Shown: in pieces, positions 9,101 to 12,088 of the stretch
Layout of the letters: every line of letters begins with the position of its first letter
Numbering within the stretch: position 1 is the first letter of the stretch
From: an uncultured Gemella sp.
GTDB lineage: Bacteria > Bacillota > Bacilli > Staphylococcales > Gemellaceae
Direction: 5' to 3'
Assembly (NCBI GenBank): GCA_938038035.1
Contig: CALHQV010000121.1
Location: 1 to 12,088 of the forward strand
Length of the DNA: 12,088 nucleotides
The notes under the pieces: generated by a model
Seen by the model: only the letters and a program-made list of their open reading frames with translations
Database searches by the model: none
Told to the model about the DNA's origin: nothing
Position numbers and translations under genes: made by a program

Positions 9101-9946
9101 AACGTGAAGTTTGTTATTTAATTTATAACGTCCTACTTTAGCAAGGTCATATCTTCTTGGATCGAAGAATCTACCGTGTAAAGTTGCTTTTGCAGTTTCT
9201 ACGTTAGCTGGTTCTCCAGGACGTAATTTATCATAAATTACTTTTAACGCAGTTCCTGTGTCTAGGTTTTCATCTTTTTCTAATGTGTTTAATAGTTCTG
9301 TATCTTCCCCGAATAATTTAATAATAGATTCGTCAGATTCAAAACCTAATGCTCTAATAAGCGTTGTTAAAGGAATTTTTCTAGTTCTGTCAATACGAGC
9401 GTAAACTAATCCTTTAATATCCTTTTCAAATTCCAACCAAGCTCCTCTGTTAGGAATAACAGTTGTTTTATAGGCATTTGGAATATTTTTTACTTTAAGT
9501 TTGTCATCTTCTGTAAAATATACAGAAGGCGAACGTACTAATTGAGATACAATTACACGTTCTGCACCATTGATGATAAACGTTCCAGTTTCAGTCATCA
9601 ATGGTAATTCACCCATAAATACTTCTTGTTCTTTAATTTCGTCACGTTCTTTATTAATTAAACGTACGCGCACTCTTAAAGGTGCTGAATATGTAGCGTC
9701 ACGTTCTTTAGACTCATCAACATCATATTTAGGAGTTCCTAATTTATAGTCGATAAATTCTAAACTTAATTTATCATTATTACCTTCTATTGGTGATACA
9801 TCTTTAAAAACATCTTTTAGACCAGTTTCTAAAAATTTATCATAAGATAATGTTTGAATTTCAATTAAGTCCGGTAAATCAATTACCTCTGATATTCTAG
9901 CATAGCTACGTCTTTGTCTGTGCTTACCAAATTTAACTTTTTGCAA
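6140..9946 (-). CDS. rpoB: DNA-directed RNA polymerase subunit beta
   Basis: The 1268-residue product covers the full beta subunit: N-terminal [38 protein letters not shown], the rifampicin-pocket segment [13 protein letters not shown] through [10 protein letters not shown] (about 483-511), [15 protein letters not shown], the active-site segment [10 protein letters not shown] and the C-terminal clamp segment [18 protein letters not shown]. Residues matching E. coli Asp516, His526 and Ser531 are all wild type, so target-based rifampicin resistance is not predicted. The open frame reaches GTG 9955, which directly abuts GAGAG. TTG 9946 sits correctly after GAGAGGTGA and is preferred (B. subtilis rpoB also starts at TTG, from memory). 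The conserved core ends near residue 1175. After it comes an acidic tail of about 90 residues with a histidine cluster and two 26-residue repeats. It has its own promoter upstream and shares a transcript with rpoC. Confidence 0.99.
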   Translation of the reverse strand: MQKVKFGKHRQRRSYARISEVIDLPDLIEIQTLSYDKFLETGLKDVFKDVSPIEGNNDKLSLEFIDYKLGTPKYDVDESKERDATYSAPLRVRVRLINKERDEIKEQEVFMGELPLMTETGTFIINGAERVIVSQLVRSPSVYFTEDDKLKVKNIPNAYKTTVIPNRGAWLEFEKDIKGLVYARIDRTRKIPLTTLIRALGFESDESIIKLFGEDTELLNTLEKDENLDTGTALKVIYDKLRPGEPANVETAKATLHGRFFDPRRYDLAKVGRYKLNNKLHVGERLENQILVEPIVDTETGEILVEKGTKLTREIIDGIYEELGTTANVVEFDMNESLDGSDSLKLQLFKIVNQVKVGNDYDIDELTDDQVLHVIGNGAPNKDVLTLTIADIVASINYYLLLIRTRRNNDGFEFELIGRVDDIDHLGNRRLRCIGELLQNQIRVGISRMERVVRERMSIQDTNEITPQQLINVRPVTAIIKEFFGSSQLSQFMDQVNPLSELTHKRRLSALGPGGLTRERAGMEVRDVHYSHYGRMCPIETPEGPNIGLINSLSSFARINEFGFIMTPYRKVEFDGEGRPYVTENVQYLTADQEDKYVVAQSTANVDEKGYFVDEEVVCRFRGDNTVKPREMMNFMDVSPKQVVSAATACIPFLENDDSNRALMGANMQRQAVPLMITEAPFVGTGMEHLAARDSGAAVIAKYPGIVEYVDGAKIKVRRIETLEGKEIKGDLDTYVIHKFVRSNHSTAYNQKPIVKVGDRVEPKDILADGPSMDKGELALGKNLVVAFVNWDGYNYEDAVIMSERLVKDDVYTSIHVEEYETDARDTKLGPEEITREIPNVGENALRNLDARGIIRIGAEVKDGDILVGKVTPKGLTEQTPEEKLLYAIFGAKSKEVRDTSLRVPHGADGVVADVKIFKREDGAELPNGVNELVRVFIVQKRKIRVGDKMAGRHGNKGVISNILPEEDMPYLPDGTPVDVMLNPLGVPSRMNIGQVLELHLGMAAKQLGIHVATPVFDGATDEDVWSTVAEAGMAKDAKTVLYDGRTGEPFDSRVSVGVMYMIKLAHMVDDKLHARSIGPYSLVTQQPLGGKAQFGGQRFGEMEVWALEAYGAAYTLQEILTYKSDDTNGRVKTYEAIVKGENIPRPGVPESFRVLMKELQALGMDFRVMDNEDNEVDMGDIDLGDTIDFHESHHHNHNEEEATETEKASKENTENGYQSLANLILSDSEEEVEEESSEETSGYQALASLLMSDTDEYEDVEDDTDEE
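6143..6298 (-). repeat. Two tandem 26-residue repeats ending RpoB
   Basis: Counting from TTG 9946, residues 1217-1242 begin [16 protein letters not shown] and residues 1243-1268 begin [15 protein letters not shown]. The units are exactly 26 residues each, abut without a gap, and the second ends at the stop codon. The shared core is GYQ-[S/A]-LA-[N/S]-L-[I/L]-[L/M]-SD, a short amphipathic segment followed by an acidic stretch. The DNA copies still resemble each other (GGATATCAA then TTAGCTA in both), which points to an in-frame duplication. Function unknown. Confidence 0.85.
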
Positions 9947-9960
9947 CTGTGTCACCTCTC
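9944..9960 (-). promoter_or_regulatory. rpoB ribosome-binding site and TTG start
   Basis: GAGAGGTGA (9960-9952) matches the extended anti-Shine-Dalgarno sequence except at one base. It is followed after 5 nt (CACAG) by TTG 9946-9944. The in-frame GTG at 9955 lies inside this element, so it cannot be read from it. Confidence 0.75.
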
Positions 9961-9980
9961 AGCTTTTCTCTTAAAAACTA

Positions 9981-10006
9981 AAAAGAAAATATATACATTT
10001 TCTCTT
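9981..10006 (-). terminator. Possible attenuator hairpin in the rpoB leader
   Basis: On the minus strand AAGAGAAAAT (10006-9997) and ATTTTCTTTT (9990-9981) form a 10-bp stem with one G-U pair and a 6-nt loop. It is followed by TAGTTTTTAAG. The shape is that of a terminator, but the stem has only one G-C pair, so stability is doubtful. Confidence 0.35.
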
Positions 10007-10027
10007 ACTTACTTATATAATTTTGGC

Positions 10028-10053
10028 AATTCTATCTAAAAGAAAATAGAATT
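10028..10053 (-). promoter_or_regulatory. Inverted repeat in the rpoB leader
   Basis: AATTCTAT (minus strand 10053-10046) and ATAGAATT (10035-10028) are a perfect 8-bp inverted repeat with a 10-nt loop, beginning about 8 nt into the predicted rpoB transcript. No U tract follows. It could stabilise the 5' end or be part of a regulatory leader; no known family is recognised. Confidence 0.4.
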
Positions 10054-10067
10054 ACTTGCAATATATC

Positions 10068-10096
10068 ATTTTATCATAATCGTAGCAAGTTGTCAA
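10068..10096 (-). promoter_or_regulatory. SigA-type promoter of rpoBC
   Basis: The -35 box is TTGACA (10096-10091), the spacer is 17 bp and the -10 box is TAAAAT (10073-10068). The -35 box is immediately adjacent to the methyltransferase TAA codon (10099-10097). Predicted start near 10061, leaving a leader of about 115 nt. rpoBC can thus be expressed independently of the rplJL genes. Confidence 0.88.
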
Positions 10097-10693
10097 TTAT
10101 TTTACGGCTTTCAGGATATAGTAACCCTTATTTTTCGTAACTACTTCTACCATTGAAAAAGTATCTTCTAATAATTTTTTACAACTAGCCATTCCTTGTT
10201 TTTTTTGTATAACCACCCAAAGCTCTCCTTGAGTATTCAGATGTTTATAACTATCCGTCATTATTTTATGTACAATTTTTTTCCCAGCTCTTATTGGTGG
10301 GTTTGTTAAAACTATATCAAAATTTCCTTCAACATTGTCAAAGGAACTACTTTCCAATACTTCTACTTCATTTTCTATTTTATTAAGTTCAATATTTTTT
10401 TTAGATAACTCTAATACTCGATTATTTACATCTACCATAGTAAACTTAAATGTCTGGTATTTTTTCGCTAGAAATATAGATATGACTCCATAGCCGCATC
10501 CAATATCCGCTACCTTAGCATTTTCTTTATCAGTAGTAAAACTTTCTAACATTGTTTTAGTTCCAAAGTCTACACTCTCTTTAGAAAATACTCCATTATC
10601 TGTATAAAATTTCAAATTCTCATTCGCTATTATTGAGTTGATAATTTTTTCACGACTTTCCGTCGTCGGATTATTTGTATAATAATGTTCCAT
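10097..10693 (-). CDS. RsmC/YbxB-like class I SAM-dependent methyltransferase
   Basis: The 198-residue product has a single Rossmann-fold methyltransferase domain of the MTS (RsmC-like) type. Visible motifs are GVFSKESVDFGT (34-45, typical upstream segment of the family), motif I VADIGCGYG (61-69) that binds S-adenosylmethionine, the acidic end of strand 2 in VDVNN (Asp88), and NPPIRAGK (131-138). The NPP[I/Y/F] motif is characteristic of N-methyltransferases acting on amino groups of bases. RsmC methylates G1207 of 16S rRNA in E. coli, and the B. subtilis homologue YbxB occupies the same position between rplL and rpoB. At about 200 residues this is the short single-domain form, lacking the RsmC N-terminal domain. 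The ATG is preceded by AAGAGGTG at 10 nt. The rRNA substrate is inferred from family and context. Flanked by a hairpin upstream and the rpoB promoter directly downstream. Confidence 0.88.
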   Translation of the reverse strand: MEHYYTNNPTTESREKIINSIIANENLKFYTDNGVFSKESVDFGTKTMLESFTTDKENAKVADIGCGYGVISIFLAKKYQTFKFTMVDVNNRVLELSKKNIELNKIENEVEVLESSSFDNVEGNFDIVLTNPPIRAGKKIVHKIMTDSYKHLNTQGELWVVIQKKQGMASCKKLLEDTFSMVEVVTKNKGYYILKAVK

Positions 10694-10719
10694 AATAAAG
10701 ACACCTCTTAAAATGAAAG

Positions 10720-10763
10720 AAAATAGTATATCCCATAGCTAGACACTTGAGATATACTATTTT
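10720..10763 (-). terminator. 13-bp hairpin between rplL and the methyltransferase gene
   Basis: AAAATAGTATATC and GATATACTATTTT form a perfect 13-bp stem around an 18-nt loop. The minus-strand 3' arm continues into CTTTCATTTT, an imperfect U tract. It lies 83 bases after the rplL stop codon and 26 bases before the methyltransferase start. It may partly terminate the rplJL transcript or act as a leader structure. On the plus strand a better T tract follows, but no gene lies there. Confidence 0.5.
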
Positions 10764-10765
10764 TG

Positions 10766-10793
10766 TTATTATCATCGTATCAAATATTCTCAA
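10766..10793 (-). promoter_or_regulatory. Weak candidate promoter for the methyltransferase gene
   Basis: TTGAGA (10793-10788) is followed after 16 bp by TAATAA (10771-10766) with a TG one base upstream, as in extended -10 promoters. The -10 match is only 3 of 6. If real, the 13-bp hairpin downstream would be in the 5' untranslated region. The -35 box lies inside an AATATTCT/AGAATATT inverted repeat (10783-10803). Confidence 0.25.
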
Positions 10794-10846
10794 ATAGAAT
10801 ATTATTGTTTATTTACATCTATCTTTTTATCTACTTAGAATAGAAA

Positions 10847-11209
10847 TTATTTAACTTCTACAGTTGCTCCAACTTCTTCTAATTTAGCTTTGATTTCTTC
10901 AGCTTCTTCTTTAGAAACTCCTTCTTTAAGTGTTGCTGGCGCACCATCAACTTTTTCTTTAGCTTCTTTTAGTCCGTCTCCAGTGATTTCACGAACAACT
11001 TTGATTACTTTAATTTTTGAGTCTCCAGCGTTAGCTAAAACTACGTCAAATTCAGTTTTTTCTTCAGCAGCTCCAGCAGCAGCTCCACCAACTACAGCTA
11101 CAGGTGCAGCAGCAGTTACTCCGAATTCTTCTTCAATTGCTTTTACTAAGTCGTTTAATTCTAAAACTGACATTTCTTTGATAGCGTCTAAAATTTGTTC
11201 TTTAGTCAT
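10847..11209 (-). CDS. rplL: 50S ribosomal protein L7/L12
   Basis: The 120-residue product has the three L7/L12 parts: an N-terminal dimerisation helix pair (1-30, [20 protein letters not shown]), an Ala/Gly/Pro/Val-rich hinge (about 32-48) and a compact C-terminal domain (about 52-120) with [20 protein letters not shown], the surface that recruits translation GTPases such as EF-Tu and EF-G. Several dimers attach to L10 to form the ribosomal stalk. Start ATG 11209 follows GGAGG by 9 nt. The gene lies 52 nt after rplJ in the same transcript, the standard arrangement. Its better-than-average ribosome-binding site fits the extra copies of L7/L12 needed per ribosome. Confidence 0.98.
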   Translation of the reverse strand: MTKEQILDAIKEMSVLELNDLVKAIEEEFGVTAAAPVAVVGGAAAGAAEEKTEFDVVLANAGDSKIKVIKVVREITGDGLKEAKEKVDGAPATLKEGVSKEEAEEIKAKLEEVGATVEVK

Positions 11210-11261
11210 TATAAATTTCCTCCGATTTTTAAATTATATGTTTTTAATATTTTTTTATTTA

Positions 11262-11762
11262 TTAAGCTTCTTGTTCAGCTTTTTGGTCTGCAACAGCTTT
11301 AACAGCTAAAGCAGTATTGCGCATTGGCGCTGTTAATACAGATAGTAACATTGAAAGTAATCCTTCGCGACTTGGTAATGTAGCGATAGCTTTAATTTCA
11401 GCTTGATCTGCAACTTTTCCTTCTATAACACCAGCTTTTAGTTCTAAGTTTTCGTGTTCTTTAGCGAAATCGTTTAAAACTCTAGCAGGAGCTACAGCAT
11501 CGTCTGTTGAGAAAGCAAAAGCATTTGGTCCAGTTAGAACTTCGTCTAATCCTTCAATTCCTGCTTGCTCCATCGCACGACGAACTAATGAGTTTTTATA
11601 AACTTTAAAAGTTAAACCTTCGTTACGCATGTTGTTACGTAATTCTGTTACTTCCGCAACGTTTAATCCACGGTAGTCAGCAATAACAACTGAAGAACTT
11701 GCTTTAATTTCTTCTGCGATTTGATTTACTAACTCTTGTTTTCTCTCAATAGCTTTTGACAT
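11262..11762 (-). CDS. rplJ: 50S ribosomal protein L10
   Basis: The 166-residue product matches the usual bacterial L10 length. The N-terminal rRNA-binding domain shows [36 protein letters not shown] and YKNSLVRRA. After [10 protein letters not shown] and VIEGKVAD comes the C-terminal helix (about 135-166) that carries the L7/L12 dimers. L10 is the base of the stalk and, bound to L7/L12, is the known autoregulator of this operon through its leader. ATG 11762 follows GGAGG by 7 nt. The gene is transcribed from one or two strong promoters through an L10-type leader with an attenuator, and is followed by rplL. Confidence 0.98.
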   Translation of the reverse strand: MSKAIERKQELVNQIAEEIKASSSVVIADYRGLNVAEVTELRNNMRNEGLTFKVYKNSLVRRAMEQAGIEGLDEVLTGPNAFAFSTDDAVAPARVLNDFAKEHENLELKAGVIEGKVADQAEIKAIATLPSREGLLSMLLSVLTAPMRNTALAVKAVADQKAEQEA

Positions 11763-11925
11763 TGAACTTCCTCCTAAGTAGATTTATCAATTTCAGTACC
11801 ATTAAAAAAACCTTCTTGCATGCGAGAACATACAAAAAGGCACATAAGTTTCTTTTCGAATTTTGTCCTCGGTAGGTTAATTAAGGATTTCTCCCCCTAC
11901 TGTCTACGGTACATTTTCAACTGAC
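11763..11925 (-). ncRNA. L10-type leader RNA of rplJ-rplL
   Basis: About 160 nt of non-coding RNA run from the predicted start (near 11925) to rplJ. The sequence contains ACCGTAGACAGTAGGGGG (11911-11894) and CCTACCGAGGAC (11876-11865), where GTAGG can pair with CCTAC. It then has a terminator hairpin and finally the rplJ Shine-Dalgarno. This matches the L10 leader family of Firmicutes, where the L10-L7/L12 complex binds the leader and promotes termination. Assignment is from remembered consensus and position. Confidence 0.85.
11804..11840 (-). terminator. Attenuator in the rplJ leader
   Basis: CCTTTTTGTATG (11840-11829) and CATGCAAGAAGG (11822-11811) form a 12-bp stem with two G-U pairs and a 6-nt loop, followed by seven T (11810-11804). 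It ends 41 nt before the rplJ start codon and must be conditional for the operon to be expressed. Confidence 0.88.
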
Positions 11926-11931
11926 TTAATT

Positions 11932-11960
11932 ATTCTAATATATATAATTTCATTTGTCAA
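11932..11960 (-). promoter_or_regulatory. Proximal SigA-type promoter (P2) of rplJ-rplL
   Basis: The -35 box is TTGACA (11960-11955), the spacer 17 bp and the -10 box TAGAAT (11937-11932). Predicted start is near 11925, at the 5' edge of the L10-type leader. An A/T-rich tract lies directly upstream. Confidence 0.9.
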
Positions 11961-11998
11961 TAGTTTTTTTAAACTTTTTTTCAAACTTCTTTAAAAAT
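11961..11998 (-). promoter_or_regulatory. A/T tract resembling an UP element upstream of P2
   Basis: The minus strand holds AAGTTTGAAAAA followed by AAGTTTAAAAAAAC, two A-tract units 12 bases apart, ending four bases before TTGACA. Such tracts bind the alpha-subunit C-terminal domain at strong rRNA and ribosomal-protein promoters and may bend the DNA. Role inferred from position and composition. Confidence 0.5.
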
Positions 11999-12025
11999 GA
12001 CTTCGTCTCTTTCAAGACGTTTTCT

Positions 12026-12054
12026 ATTCTATCATCTACTTCGCCCTTTGTCAA
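12026..12054 (-). promoter_or_regulatory. Distal SigA-type promoter (P1) upstream of rplJ
   Basis: TTGACA (12054-12049), a 17-bp spacer and TAGAAT (12031-12026), the same boxes as P2 and 94 bases further upstream. No open frame lies between P1 and rplJ, so its transcript must feed the same leader. A CGTCT/AGACG hairpin (12004-12019) sits at its predicted 5' end. Bases 12055-12088 show only a short open stretch ending in TAA at 12063 (minus strand), too short to assign. Confidence 0.75.
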
Positions 12055-12088
12055 GGTGTTTTTTACAACATCTTAACCTCACTACTAA

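Noticed and set aside
10890..11309. A plus-strand open frame of 139 codons over rplL
   Set aside because: It is the complement of rplL and the end of rplJ; the Ser/Ala/Thr-rich composition is the shadow of the L7/L12 hinge and lysine/glutamate codons.
12063..12088. C-terminus of an upstream minus-strand gene ending at 12063
   Set aside because: Only seven codons are visible and they do not match the rplA (L1) ending I would expect here, so no gene can be claimed.
1..12088. Mobile elements, CRISPR arrays, tRNA or rRNA genes, defence systems
   Set aside because: No transposase, long terminal inverted repeats, spaced direct repeats or tRNA-like folds were seen; every long frame is accounted for by core genes.

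Overview
The window is a low-GC Firmicutes (Bacilli) chromosome segment. RpoB, RpoC, IF3, L10, L7/L12, L20 and L35 all look like Bacilli proteins. RpoC resembles Staphylococcus-type RpoC as I remember it, and the AT-richness together with a LicA-like choline kinase makes a Gemella-like organism my best guess; the genus is inference. It is a core-genome region: nearly everything is transcription and translation machinery read from the minus strand.

Layout from the left. Bases 1-874 (plus strand) hold the possible tail of an upstream membrane protein and a LicA-like choline kinase gene whose start codon is out of frame with its body. Two hairpin terminators face each other at 883-964 and separate it from the minus-strand block. 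That block, read right to left, consists of: (a) tandem promoters at 12054-11932, an L10-type leader with an attenuator, then rplJ (L10) and rplL (L7/L12); (b) a hairpin, then an RsmC/YbxB-like methyltransferase; (c) a strong promoter directly abutting the methyltransferase stop codon, a leader of about 115 nt, then rpoB and rpoC; (d) a 13-bp hairpin whose distal arm runs into the -35 box of the next promoter; (e) an L20-type leader with an attenuator, then infC, rpmI, rplT and the final terminator.

The genes supply the catalytic core of RNA polymerase (beta, beta'), the ribosomal stalk (L10 and L7/L12), IF3 and two large-subunit proteins. Regulation is readable: four promoters share a perfect TTGACA and 17-bp spacer, two ribosomal-protein leaders end in intrinsic attenuators, and infC has the AUU start linked to IF3 autoregulation. 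infC, rpoB and rpoC all appear to use non-AUG starts (ATT, TTG, TTG). The spacing of the Shine-Dalgarno sequences moves the starts of infC, rpmI and rpoB inward from the longest open frames.

I see no mobile element, CRISPR array, tRNA, rRNA or undescribed multi-gene system. The less ordinary items are an acidic RpoB tail ending in two 26-residue tandem repeats, a hairpin that contains both the rpoC Shine-Dalgarno and part of its start codon, the frameshift after the kinase start codon, and the hairpin/promoter overlap between rpoC and infC.
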